Below are positions 21,411 to 34,179 of a stretch of DNA of 64,000 nucleotides, piece after piece. The notes under the pieces are model-generated. The model saw only the letters and a list, made by a program, of their open reading frames with translations. It had not been told where the DNA came from and did not search any database. Position 1 is the stretch's first letter, and each line of letters begins with the position of its first letter. Origin of the DNA: Phyto melanocephala (lineage: Eukaryota; Arthropoda; Insecta; Diptera; Rhinophoridae). Position numbers and translations under genes: made by a program. The stretch lies in the NCBI GenBank assembly GCA_941918925.1, contig OW799237.1, positions 95,391,015 through 95,455,014 on the forward strand, given 5' to 3'.

Positions 21411-23559
21411 GAATTATTACTGAGACATCCTTTATATTAAAAAATTTAACTTAAAATCTTTGCAGATAGCATTTGATTGAAAGTTTAACTGGACAAACGT
21501 CTAGCACGAAACAAAATTGATAAGGGATTACAAATCTAACGCAGACTACTAGCGGCCGAATTAACAGGGACCGCAGATTGTTACCTTCTGTTTTATAAGC
21601 AAATATGCAGTAGCTCTTATTATCATAATCACAATCACTCTTCATACGAGCACACTAACACGTAAGTAAGTTAATTCTATACCAGCAAAAAATTTCATAT
21701 TTAATTTATTTATATCAAAATGTATACGAGTGTGTGTTTGTAGTCATAATATGAACACATTTATAGGGCTGCATACATACATGCATATGTATATGTGTGG
21801 TGTATACAGCAGCAAATATGCTAAAGATCAATTTCAACGTAACTGCAGGGCGATCAATTAAAATTTCTGTTGATCGAATTTTCGTCAATTTTTTGACATG
21901 TGCGTATCCACTCCAACAATATGCAGAAGTATGAACGAGCCACAATATAAGTCTTATTACGTACACAGTACAGTTAAGTAAAAGTCAGATTTATTCACGG
22001 ATGGATAAATGTGTATAGATGGATGTATGGTTATGCATGTTTAATTTGTGTTAAACATAAAAAAACCTTAAGGCGAAACAAAAATTTTATAAATAAAACT
22101 CATACAACAGCACATCTTTTTGAGAAAAATATTGATTAAAGCGTTTGGGATTTTCTTCTTTCTTTAAATCTTTTTAGATCATAAGACACTGGCCAAAAGA
22201 TTTTTACTTAACAGTCTTTGTTTTTCGTTGCTCGCTAACTTGTTGAGGCTACTGTAAAACAAATTTAAGTCGACGAAATACATTTTTGGCAAATCTCTTG
22301 TGTTTTGCTAGACTAATTTGGGGGGTACCTGAAATTAATATTTATAAAACAAACTATCTCTAGGCATTTCTAAAGGAGTTCTAATTATTAATATAATTTT
22401 TCTTAGGATCAGTTGTGTATACTGGGTACCACAGAATTTTAATACTTTTCATTATGCACACCACCAATTGTTTTTCTATTATTAAAGTTCCTAAATATTT
22501 TTTTTAAATTACATAAAATTAATTTATAATTATTTAAGAATATTGAAATACTATTCCGATATTAGAACTTGAATGTTAGAACTTAATGAAATTAGAAAAT
22601 GGGAAGCATAGTATTTATTTCTGAATTTGTCTTTCTTATCTTATCAAATGATATTTTCTTCATGTTCATATTCTCTCATATTCTTAATACATTTTATATT
22701 TTAAAATTTTTTTTTGTATCATGAATTCGGAATACACGAATTTGCTTAGCGCGATATTTTTCTGGTAGTTCAATTCACTACCTCGTAAAAACAATTTTGA
22801 ATGCAAAATAATAAAACTGGATTGATATTCTAAAACACTAGGACTTCAGGTTCTGACATGACCACGGGCGGCAAATAATACTTATATTGTTTGCAAGTTG
22901 AACCCGGCTTTTGACCTAAAAGTATTTTTGTATTGTATTTGTTGAGCAGGCAATTGGCCATAAAACAATTTCCACAGGATCTTGAATAAAACACACCAGC
23001 ATTTAATATTACTTCATTTATCCGCAGAGTGTATTTATATTAAAAATCCTATATTATTAACAAAAATATTCTTAAATTATACAATTAAATTAGCAATTAA
23101 ATCATAATTTTTGGTGTGGAAACCACTAGAAATGCTTTTCTTCTCACTTTTTGTGGTTGTATTGCGTTTTGTATTTATAATTATATATGAAGGGAGATAA
23201 TCGAAGCAGACTTCTGCAATATCGGGTCTATTTCGACCCCCATTGGTCCTTAGTGATTTCGTAGCTACCAATCGGTATCCTTTCCTTTGCCTGAGTCTCG
23301 CGCCACCAGCATTTGCCTTAGACTAGAAAATAATTTCACAGTTTCACAGTAATTGCCTACAACTCTCATTGCACAGTGCTTTGTTATCCCCAGCATCTCT
23401 TACATACTGAGGTCCCCCATAGCATCGACACTTACTATATGTTATGTTAAGACAATTTCTAAAATTAGGACACGTTTGAAAATTAACACATCTAATATTT
23501 TCCGTATTTTAAGTTGAATTTATAACAATATAAGCAATAATTGCATGCATTTAAAAAAT
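21411..23559. other. non-coding stretch with one GC-richer island
   Basis: Mostly AT-rich DNA with no recognised gene. The part at about 23195-23460 is clearly richer in G+C than its surroundings and gives a minus-strand ORF (23077-23271, product VATKSLRTNGGRNRPDIAEV...) and an unlinked short Cys-rich reading in another frame. I could not identify either. Confidence 0.4.
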
Positions 23560-24350
23560 TTATTTTTTAATTGTCCAGTCGTACTATTTTATTGAACAAA
23601 ATATCGGCCGCCGAGGTCGCGGCCCACCTCCATCCGATGGTCCAAATTTTCAATGACAATGTTGATGATCAATTGTTAGGCACGATGATGAGTCGAGGTT
23701 GACTGCTCTTTTGCCACACTATCGCGAAAAACAGTAATGTTTCCCATTCAACGAACTAAGCTGGCATTCACAGATGTTTTCTCATTTCATACAGACCTGT
23801 TTGGCTGAAATTGAAATATTTTTTACAATTCTTCCGATTGTGGACGAATTTGAACGATTATGTTGACCAAATGATTTACGAAGTGCACATAAATGCATTC
23901 ATCCGATGGTCCAAATTTTCAATGACAATGTTGATGTTCAATTGTTAAGCACGATGATGAGTCGAGGTTGACTGCTCTTTTGCCACACTATCGCAAAAAA
24001 CAGCAACAGTTCCCATTCAACGAACTAAGAAGGCACTCACAGATGTTTTTACATTTCATACAGACCTGTTTTGCTGAAATTTAAATATTTTTTAAAATTC
24101 TTCCGATTGTGGACGAATTTGAACGATTATGTTGACCAAATGATTTACGAAGTGCACAGAAATGCATTTTGATTTGAACGCCCATTTTGATAATGAGCCT
24201 GAATAACTTTAACGCGTTGCTCGTCTGTATATCTTTCCATGGCTCAAATTGAGTTAGTCTGAAATTGAGAAATGTCAAATGAAATGCAGAAAAAGACTTG
24301 TCGTTTAGGTATGGTTCACATACATCATCGGCCCTTAAAATTTAACCACC
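23560..24350 (-). mobile_element. mariner-derived MITE with internal tandem duplication
   Basis: The minus strand begins at 24350 with GGTGGTTAAATTTTAAGGGC (terminus trimmed by a few bases). An ATG at 24240 starts MERYTDEQRVKVIQ; broken frames continue with ALRKSFGQHNRSNSSTIGRI, a mariner HTH region. The N-terminal part then jumps to a C-terminal end reading ADILFNK near 23590-23610, so the catalytic domain is deleted. The same deletion occurs in the copies at 60.4 and 62.8 kb. The 269-bp segment 23631-23899 is repeated at 23900-24168. The left terminal repeat is not found. Confidence 0.85.
23631..24168. repeat. 269-bp tandem duplication inside the mariner MITE
   Basis: CATCCGATGGTCCAAATTTT occurs at 23631 and 23900, exactly 269 bp apart, and both units run to AAATGCATT. 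The two units differ by scattered substitutions (for example CTGGCATTCACAG versus AAGGCACTCACAG), so the duplication is not recent. Confidence 0.9.
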
Positions 24351-25357
24351 GTTTATATATTTATTAATTCTTTGTTTTATTTTGTTTTGAAAACCCCGAT
24401 ATTAAAAAATATACCCAACACATTTTTAATTTGCTATAAAAAAAATTATTGATTTGACATATAATAAATTACAGCAATTGAAAAAATTAAAAGTGCAGCT
24501 AAGAACATATTTTTTGAAAACTCAGTTGAAAAATTAATTTTATATAGACAAAAATTTCAAATTTTTCTTGTGTGGTTATACAATTTCAATTGAAAGTCTT
24601 GTAATATCTTAATGCTAATTACATATTTATATTCCGAAACGAAATTCTGTAGGTACGTACTTGGATACTTTTTTTTTTGTGTAGTTGTTGTTCTGCTATG
24701 ATGTGTAAAAGTGGACTGAATTTACAAATATAAAATATGAAATTTTTGGCAAGTTTTTTTCCTCTCCTGTAAAATTTACTAAACTGAACCCCAGCCCATT
24801 TACGAGTCAATCTAACGATTTTCATCCTTTAACAAATAATTTAAAGCATTTTCAATATATTGTCGCATTCAATATTCAGAACAAACATTGCAACATCTTT
24901 TATAATCAAAGTTAGGAAATGCAACTAAAATCTTCGTATATCCATTTAAATTATTAAAAGATATTACACTTATTTGATTTTTTTTATAGGACCAAATGAT
25001 TAACATGGGAAACTTATATTCATATTTTTGATTTGGCATTTCAAAACCTTTTCCACATTAAAATAAAAAATAATCAATAAATAAACAGAAGATCTTGGTA
25101 TAAAAAAACACGCTAAATAATAACGGAATATTTCTGCTTTATAAATGTTGGGAAAAAATTCTCTATAATAAACCCGGTGAAATACTTTGCAACCAAATTT
25201 TTTCCACAATAATTGGTTTTTATTAATAATATTAAGAATTAAACAAAAACCATTAAGTCGTTTAATACGCGCAACAAAAACCAAATAAAAATTATTAGCT
25301 TATAATTTCATAAAATTAAATCTGAATGGTTTTTATACACTTTCATGCAAGTGTTTT
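24351..25357. other. AT-rich non-coding stretch
   Basis: No gene or recognisable element. The minus-strand ORFs at 24619-24825 and 25000-25284 have no motif. Confidence 0.45.
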
Positions 25358-26598
25358 TATACCCGCCACCAAAAAAATGGTGTGGCGGTATGTTCATTTG
25401 GTCATTCCGTTTGTAACACAACGAAAAATATATTTTAAGCCACATAAAGTATACATTTTCTGAGCGCTACTATCATTTTCGAATGAACTAGCCATGTCCG
25501 TCTGTCCGTCCGTCTGTTGAAAGCACAATAGAGCTCGAACCGAAATAGTTAGGGGGCAATGTATTGAAAATGGGCTAAATTGGTATAATAGAAAGAGAGT
25601 TATAGCTCGTAATGCAAGAGTAGGTCAAAAAAACAATGTCTTTTCAACATCGAATAAAATGCGTTAAACGCATTAAAGTATAGCGATAATATTTCGAAAG
25701 TATATTTCCTAAATAAAACAAATATATCATTACGATAGGAGTTATAGATCAAAGTGTACGAAATTTTATATTACACAGTGTCTTTTTCGGTCTAATTAAA
25801 ATTTAAAACGTAATAAAACTGAAAAAATTAGATGGACGATTCTGAAATCGTGAAGACATTGCTTTTTGATAACAAAAAAGCGTTAAATTAAGGTTACAAG
25901 CCTTAAGGCCCAATTCCATATAATGCTTTATTTTAAATTCATATAAGTTCTCTATGGACAAAGACTTTGAAAGAATAAAAGACTTTATATTAAAATATCT
26001 AAGTTGAATTTATTAGAAAAAAATAATTTGACACGCCAACTTAACGCCCATTTCTCACATAATTTACAGCTAATGAAATTTAAAAGCTAATAATATTAAG
26101 GTGACACGCCCACTTTAACGCCCACTGCCTGTATAACGCTTTATCTTAAATTTATATTATTTCTGAATAGACACAAATTAAAGAAAATAAATAAATCTGT
26201 AATGGATAATCTAAGTTCTATGCAAACATTATTTATATAATTTTAAAAGTAGGAGGTGCTATGCCCACACAAAGCTTATATTGCTTTATAACTACCTCTG
26301 GGCACCAAATTTTACTTTCAGTTTCCGTAAAAACACAACATTGTGGTAAAAACGTGTCAGTAGTATCATTTCTAATGTAGAAATGCTCAGGGTTTCATTG
26401 TAAGAATAAATTTAGGAGAATAAATTAATAGCTAATCAAAATTACACAAACAAAGTAATAAATATTAAAGAAAAAAGAGATTATTCTATAGCGATTACTG
26501 TTAATAAGAAAATAATAAATTTTGTTCTACAAAAGTAAAAAAAAATTGGTGGTGGGTATCAAAAATTCGACACAGCCGAATATAGTGCTCTTACTTGT
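25358..26598 (+). mobile_element. DINE-like Helitron derivative, family B copy 1 (no mariner)
   Basis: It starts TATACCCGCCACC, self-complementary with ATGGTGTGGCGGTAT just after. CCACATAAAGTATACATTTT and CCGTCTGTCCGTCCGTCTGT follow (about 25497-25517), then GAGTTATAGCTCGTAATG, and internal blocks with ACACGCCCACTTTAACGCCC. It ends GGTGGTGGGTAT, the hairpin-like ATTCGACACAGCCGAAT (about 26565-26581) and CTCTTACTTGTT. The order of these parts is the INE-1/DINE-1 plan. At about 1.24 kb it is the only family B copy here without the mariner-derived insertion. Confidence 0.85.
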
Positions 26599-28144
26599 TA
26601 AAAACTTATTCAAACATACCTGAACATGATTCATTAGTTTATTATGTTGGAAAAGACCATATAAGAAAAAACAGCCTTTAACAGAGAGTAGACAAAAAAT
26701 AAATGAAACAAAAAGAAAGAAAAAAAAACTGTTCGATTATCCAATCACAAAAAACTAAATAAAATTTTTTCAACATTTAAACCAGCCAATGATAAACACG
26801 AATATTTTACAGTTTTTAAATAAAAATGAGCATAAAAACACAAACCAGACATAATCTCAGACATTGAAAAATGCCAGTGATCACAAAACTTCTCACACAG
26901 CAACTGATATAAAAACAACAGCAGCAGCCAAAAAGACAAACAACTAAAACACATCACAACAATTCAAAACGAATCGACTTGTTGAAATGTGAACAAAAAA
27001 ATAACTCCTACTGAAACGCCAGAAATTAAAAAAAAAATAAAAGTAAGAAAAAGACAAAACTCTTAAAGAAGTCATAAGAGTGAACTTTTCTAAACGGCTA
27101 AAACACCTACACGAGAATTAGTTTCTGTTATTAAATACATATATGGTGGTTGTAACGTTACACACTAAATTAGTCATTTACCTGCTTTTGGACTAGATGA
27201 ATAAAATAAAAAGGATTAAAAAAGATTTTTTCATCATTTATCTGATGTAATGGAATTTTTTTTTTTATAATATTGTAGATGTTATAAATGAAAGACGTTA
27301 TACGTGTAATTATTACAACTCCAGTGGAGGCCAGTTAAACTAAAAAATCAAATTAAAGAAATTAGTAGAATTTTAACTTTTTTATATTTTATCATTTTCC
27401 AGTAAATATTTCCCAGAAGAACGGGTTGTGCTATTTACAGAAATATTTGTCTAAGGTGAATAAGCCTTACTTAGTAAGTTAATTCATGTACTCGTATGCG
27501 TGTCATTATTTAAGAAATAAAATAAAAAAAATTTCCTGATTGGATTCAAATAGTGGACCTTAAGGGGTTTTATATTTTCGGATTCGGTTTTTAAGTTTTA
27601 CAGCTTACAGTTACCTTGAAAACAGGGCAGTACATTCATTTATGCCCGACTGTCTACATATCCCTCTATTCAACTTTTGGATGGCTCCCTATTTCATTAC
27701 AAACTTGATGGAATCATAACATTTGTTTACTAGTTGATCCCGTTTCCCATTACTGGCCCTAAACTATATCTTTAGAATGTATTTATTTAAAGGTACATTC
27801 TGATATTCTTATTTGTGCAATTTCTTTTAAACTGCCTTTGTCGTGTCCGTATACGCTTTTAGTTCTTACCAATCCTCTGGTAAATTTCTCAATACCATTT
27901 TATATTCTATTCACTATGGAAAATGAGATATTATTGTGCAATAAAAATAATGATAACTCAGGTACAAAAGTATACTCATACTAAATTATATCTGAATTTA
28001 TCTAATTGTTTTTGTGCCAATCGAGTTCAGGTAGACAGATGGACAGACAAATAACAGAGAGAAAGAAATTCTAAAACTTGGTGTTGACTATGTATACCAA
28101 AACAAAATAAGTGTGGCATTAAGGCAAACCTTTCCAACCACTAA
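26599..28144. other. AT-rich non-coding stretch
   Basis: No gene or classifiable element seen. A short GACAGATGGACAGAC stretch near 28036 could be a scrap of a DINE CCGTCTGT tract but is too small to call. Confidence 0.4.
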
Positions 28145-28990
28145 ATGGTGTCAATCATTCGAAGAGTGATCAAAAAAATTTGTGAATATGGATCGGTTAT
28201 GGTCAGCAAAATATTCCTGTTGTAAGCGAGAGTGTCGTCGAAAACCCGAAAATATCAATTCGTCATCGTTTTTAACAATTTCAAATTTCACCCAGCAAAT
28301 TTTGACAAGATGCCTTCACCTTACTCAAGAACTGAAGCCACCAGATCACGTTAAACCCCGGCAATTAATTCGTTTTATTTGAAAAGAAGAAAATATAAGT
28401 TAATGCCAATTAAAAAAAAAAATCATCTTATCCGATGACGCGCATTTCCATACGAACGGCTTCACGAATACACAAAATTGTCACTCAAAAAATCCTATAG
28501 CAATCCATGTGAAACAAATTCACCTAAAACGAGCAACTATTTTGTGTAGATTTTTAATCACTTTTTTAAGTTGAGGCCGAAATGACAGGTATCGTGAACG
28601 GCAGTTGTTACATAAAAACAATAACGGAGTACTTTTGTCCTCAGCTAGACGCCATGAATGTGGCCGGCATGTGCTTTCAGCAACACGGCACCAAGTACTA
28701 CACAGTGTATAAAACAATTAATTTATTGCAGTAACGATTTTCAGAATAAATTATCTCAAGAAATTCTATGTCAATTGGCCATCAAGATGATGCAATTCAA
28801 AGTTATTATTTTGTGAAATCTCGGGCTTTTACTGATAAACCATAAACGATTTCTAAAAACAAATCCGAGATCCAATGTGTTATCGGTAAGATAGAGCTAC
28901 ATCGCTTTGAAAAGTACATGGTATATTTCACAAAAAGAGTAATGAGCTGTTCTCAAAGTCATGGGGATATTTTATTTCCTACTTAATAGG
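28145..28990 (+). pseudogene. mariner-like transposase, near full length but broken
   Basis: Across frame changes the order of mariner blocks is kept: IRRVIKKICEYGSV (HTH end, about 28152-28195), LTQELKPPDHVKPRQL (about 28318-28368), LSDDAHFHTNGF (about 28428-28463, first catalytic Asp kept), VNGSCY (about 28598), MCFQQHGTKYYT (about 28671-28706, second Asp replaced by His), RFSE*IISRNS, then FTDKP (about 28829) and a C-terminal FTKRVMSCSQSHGDILF-like end (about 28933-28975). No terminal inverted repeats were identified. It is the most complete mariner relic in the window, about 850 bp. Confidence 0.8.
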
Positions 28991-29312
28991 AATATGTCTT
29001 CCTTCCCACTTAAAAAAAAAATTAAAAAGTCCATTATTACTAAAGTTTACAATATGCGGCCAACCGTTGTCATGATGAAATATTACGGTTTCATGTCTGG
29101 CTGCATAGCCGGGGCGTTTTTGTGCATTTTCTCATTACAAGAACGAATTGTTTTTTAATTAATTTCAATACACTTCCCAGCAAAAGTTACATCTCCGTCG
29201 CAAAATGAGCTTTATCCTATAAAATCGCTTAAGTAATATTTGTTTCCAATGCTTAAATTAGCAGATTTTCTTTTAAGCTCTTATATTGGCACAGAAAATA
29301 TGTAGTACAATA

Positions 29313-30923
29313 CAGGTAACCCTCCTACAACACGGTAGATAGGTTCCTAGAAAACGCCGTGTTGTGAGAAAACGTAACACGTTTGAGGCTAGGAGACAGT
29401 GTAAAATAAAATTTTTTTTAATTTAATATTTTCTTTAAATTCATTGTTTTTATTAGAAATATGTATGTACATATATAGACAAAAATAAACAAGGGTTACA
29501 TTTTTATTCAGTTTAAATTCATTAAATTTAATTCATTCCTCATCACTGCTCACCAGAATTAGTCGGGAGTGTTTTTTTCGGCCAAACGATATCACCTTCT
29601 GAATCTATTTCTCCGCTACGACTTTCAGTGTCTGTTCTCTTCAGAAAATCTGTTTACTGGTCCTTACGAGGTCGTTGTAAATTTCACGATAGGAAGAAGG
29701 ACAATTTTGTAGCTCTCGTTTAAATTTTAGGCTTCTTTCAGAAAAAGGATCTTCAGTCAAGATTTATATATCAAGATTTTTGGCTAAAGTTAATCCTTCT
29801 TGCAACTTTTTTATGGACAAACTATTTATTTCACAATCATCATTAGTGATATTGCCTTCAGAATCGATTTGTCTGATATCCCCGGATGTAAGTTTCACTA
29901 AATCTTTTTTTCCAATTTCTTGTTCTATTACACGCAAAGAAAAACCATGGTTACGAATGATCACGACGGTCATATTATTTTTACTAAAACAATATTAGGT
30001 TGTCGAAAACAAGTAATAGTTATTTTTGTTTCATTTCATCATATATTTTGTCACGATAATCAAGCATTTGTTTAAATTGTATCATTTAATGTTTACCTTT
30101 CGTAAAAATTTCAAAATGGTTATCATTTAAAAATAGTATGATTTAAAAAAATTAATTTGACAAAAATAACATTATATTCAAAAGCATTAAAAATTAAAAA
30201 TAATCATTAAATAATAAGAGAGACAACACAATAATCAAGCTATGATTTTTTTAATAATAATTTGATTTCAATTGTTCTTCTTCTTGCTGAATAAATTTTT
30301 ATTATTTTAAAAGTTTGAGATGTCAAAAAAAGGAACCAAAAATTTTGAAAAATTAAAGAAAATTTAAAAATAAACGAGAAATTATTGGTAAAGAATTGCA
30401 ATTAAATTGGTGAGTACAAGCAATATGTGTATGTTACAGCAAAAGACAATAATTTGCCGTAAAAAAGCAAAGATTGTTAATTAAACATAATAATGATAAT
30501 TGGTAACCATTATTATTTTAAACATAATCATACAATTCAATCATAGTATGTTGCTCTTCGATTATGGTTACCACAACCATATTTTTTCTTTGCGTGTAAT
30601 ATCTCTATGTATACATACTAAATAATTTGTGTTTCAATCGAAGCTGGATGTAAGATACTTCGGGTATTTCACAATTTTACTTTCGGTGGATGCGAAAATT
30701 GTGTAGGCACACCGAAATCTAACTAAATCGTAACAGGGATGCAAAAATTAGTACTTATGTCCTATTCAGGTACAATTTTAACAACTCAATCATGATAAAG
30801 TTGCAATTTCATTTTATCATGTTAGAATGCAACCGTGTTGTAGATGAGGAGATTTCCGCAAATTTTTTTTCGTGTTAGATCGAAATCGTTTTGTAGGAAG
30901 CCGTCTTGTAGGACGGTTACCTG
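29313..30923 (-). mobile_element. pogo/Tigger-like DNA transposon with TIRs and TA duplication
   Basis: CAGGTAACCCTCCTACAACA at 29313 and the inverted GTAGGACGGTTACCTG ending at 30923 form 23-bp terminal repeats (21/23 match), each flanked by TA (29311-29312, 30924-30925). Minus-strand frames near 29640-29930 give VKLTSGDIRQID, IKKLQEGLTLAKNL, then ILTEDPFSERSLKFKRELQN and REIYNDLVRTSKQ, the typical C-terminus of Tigger/pogo transposases (after the DDE domain). The DDE catalytic and CENP-B-like DNA-binding parts are absent, so this is a deletion derivative. A separate MITE occupies 29931-30596. Confidence 0.85.
29931..30596. mobile_element. MITE nested in the Tigger element
   Basis: It starts CACGCAAAGAAAAACCATGG after TA (29929-29930) and ends with the inverted ATATTTTTTCTTTGCGTG before TA (30597-30598). 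It interrupts the Tigger ORF just before the EQEIGKKDLV segment. A related end is present at 14877. No coding capacity was seen over 666 bp. Confidence 0.75.
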
Positions 30924-30999
30924 TATAGTAAATTTGGTTTCATTTATGTTTGTCAAAAAATAAATAAACAAATACTCACTCACTCTTAGGAAATGTGTT

Positions 31000-31345
31000 A
31001 CAACTAAACAATTAGAAAAAACCTTTACAGTCTCTGCATCAGTTTAGGAAATAAATACGAGGGTTTCCTTTTATATTTCGGGATTGGGCTACCCCAGTGC
31101 TTCCATCTGAAAACTGCCGTTCCTATCGTTACATCGTCGAATTGAGATTGATAGATTGTTTTGAACACTTTCTTGAACACAAGTAATGTTTTCAGCCGAT
31201 ATTGCAGTACGTTATGGTCCATGCTTGGGCCTATCAGCTACAGCCCCTCTTTCGTCGACATCATTTACCACACGATAAAATGTGCGTCTTGTTGGTATGT
31301 TGTTTCTCTCAAAAATATCACGTCACTTTCTCATCGTCACAGTAA
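31000..31345 (-). pseudogene. mariner/Tc1-like transposase N-terminal fragment
   Basis: The minus strand reads ERNNIPTRRTFYRVVNDVDE then RGAVADRPKHGP, a stop, RTAISAENITCVQESVQNN and LSISIRR. This is the pattern of the two HTH regions and linker of mariner-type transposases (RNNIPTRR...GSVADRP...NIxxVxESVxxxxxxSIRR). No catalytic motifs follow, and there are several stops. It is different in sequence from the other mariner remnants here. Confidence 0.65.
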
Positions 31346-34179
31346 TTGATGATTGATTTTAATAAAATATTTTAACGATTAACGTCTCTACTTCACGACT
31401 GCCAAATATAAACTTTCAAGACTAATGTTTACCAAAATTGCGGCAAAACAAAGTAATACACCTTCCCGGTGGACACCTTGTATTAGTGGGACCAGCATAC
31501 ATTTATAATTTTCATAATTATTTGGCTCTAAATAAGTTTTGTTTGCGTTGGATAACCCAGAAATGCTCCAAGTGCATTACTTCAACACATTTGTATGACA
31601 TTGTGACAGGTTACTTATTGTTGATTTACGCAAATGAGTTAGAAAGTAAACAGTAGTCGGCTGTGTGGGTCTTCCAAAACAAGAAAAGCCTTTTAAAAAG
31701 TCATTCAAAAGGCGTTCAAAATTCATATCTTTGAGGTACCTCAATCCGAATGGAAAATAATCTTCGAAAATTGGTTGACACATATGAAAAAGTGCGGAAA
31801 TACTTTAAAAAGCAGTGATACTTTTTTTGATAATTTTTTTCTGGAGGAGTTGTTGTATGTATGTGCCTCAAGCGGAGCGCATTTATGTGCCAGAAAAAAT
31901 ATGTTCTGTTTACAAATTTGTTGTTTTTGTTTTGTTTGGTTTTTGTTCACTATTTTAATTTCGTCTAAGTCTATTTATTGTGTTTTGTAATATAATAAAC
32001 AAATACCTATTACACTTATTTAAAATTTTGTTTAAAATGTATTTAACAACTGATTTTACTTCTCTCATGAAGAGTAGCATGAGTTAAATGCGACTTGTTG
32101 CTAACAAAACTATATTTACTCAATTGAGAATTTGTATTAATTTTTTGTTTTATCAAAACATGTCAATAAATATTTTAAAAACACAAAACAATTTTACGAT
32201 TAAGATCAGTTTTGTCACTTTAGCAAAACTCTTCAACTCGTATTCGTAACTCGTAAAATGTGGCAAAAAAAAAAACTGCAAAAACCAACCACTTGATGAT
32301 CATCAGAATTTCGAAGATGACATTTGTACATATTAAAGTTATGTTAAGTAACAAATCTTAAAACATTTGTGTACTTTCAACGGGATGCAGAAAGCAGAAG
32401 AGAAGTATAAAAAAAGAAAAAAAAAACATATTGACAAAATATAAAAATTAACAAACCATCACCAAAAGATAAAGTGTTTGGAACAGCAACGTTACTGAGA
32501 GAAAAAAATACAAGAATTTTTGCAACTTTTAATGTCAAATGATCGATGATGAGTTTGAGTTGCGTTGAGGTATGAATGATCATTTCAATAAGATGTTTTG
32601 CCACAGAGAAGCTATAAAGACTAAAGCTTTCCACAGGATTGTGTGACAAAACAGTAGCTGTTGTTTGATAACAGCCCCTTCCTTCCTGCAAAAGTACTGG
32701 AGGACAACAACAGAAGGAATAAACAGCAAATTTTTAAATCAAAATGAACTACTATGGAACGCCTCCAGTCATGCTATAGACCAAAGACTTTTTGGTTTTG
32801 TTAATGTTGTTATTACAGTTGTTGTTATTGTTGTATGGGTTTGTTATGCCCGCAGTATTTTGGCTGCGATCAATATTATATAGTCTTTTATAGTCTTCAA
32901 TTTTTGGTGTACGTGTTTTAGCGATCATCACTTTGATTGCCAGTTTAGTTTAGTTGTTGGGTTTACTTTGCTTTTTTTTTGATTTTTTAATAAAATCAGA
33001 ATTTTGATGAAATTATTTATTCCTTTTTATTTAGTTTTATGTTTATTTTTTTGGTTCTTTTGCAACGTTGTATGCCATTTTTGCCTGCGGGACATTAAAA
33101 CATGTCTAATTATTTATGCGTTTAAATGAGAAAATTTTTATTCAGCTACTGTTTTTGTTTAAGTATTTGTGTGTATGTGTGTGTGTGTGTATGTGAGAGT
33201 TTGTGTATAAAGATATTGGGTGTATTATGTCGCCGTATAATAAAGAATATTTCTTAAACATTGTGTTTGGATGAATTTTTGATCCTTTTGCTTCGTGTTT
33301 TCTGGCTGATCACCATGATCATCATTATTAACATGATCATGAGGAGAATACTTACAAACATATACATACATCCATATATTTGCAGATAGACAGACTATCT
33401 TGCATATTTGTATGTTCGTAAAATAATAAATAATTGATAGTTTGAGTCACATATACGCATATTTATAAGGTCTGTGTTATGAAAATCGTCAGAGATATTT
33501 TGTAATGCAGGTATTATTATAATTTTAATGTTTGAAAAAAAAAAAAACGCCAATACCTGAGATAACAGTTTTTATGGTTATTATAGATTATACATTTGGT
33601 TTTGCATTCCTAAGGGCCATGTGTTAAGGAATTGACAAAATAATGAAAAGGTTTGATTAACTGCGTTTGGCCAAATATGATTTTTATACGGGAGAGAAAA
33701 GTTTCATTCAAAGGTTATTAAAAAGTGAGTTTTTCCATTGATTACAATGGAATTGGCAATTGTCCAAAAATTGTGATCTAAAAAATATATTTACATACGA
33801 CGGCCGCATGATTACAATATCTGTCCTTTTATTAAATTGTTAAAAAATATATACAAATGATATTCATTAAGAATAATATTATTATTATGAATTGAACATC
33901 ATTATTGAGAATAATTATTATTTACAGCCATCAATCTTGGCCTTTCATTATGATGTCTTCAAGATAAAAACTAATAGCATTTTCTTAAAAAAAACTATTT
34001 TGCCTTATTTCTACCCTTATTTTCTAGAGTATATAATTCTAAATAAAATGGTTAAGTATTCTCGTAGTCAAAATTGATATTATATTTAGAGATCCTTAAA
34101 ATAATTTTGCACGATTTAGAAAATGCTGATTTATACCATCGAACAGGTATTTTAAATGCCTTTAAATATGTTATAAATT
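31346..34179. other. AT-rich non-coding stretch with a short TG repeat
   Basis: No gene or recognisable transposon. A (TG)n microsatellite lies at about 33171-33198. ORFs at 31438-31990, 32377-32883 and 33892-34077 have no motif and AT-driven composition. Confidence 0.45.
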
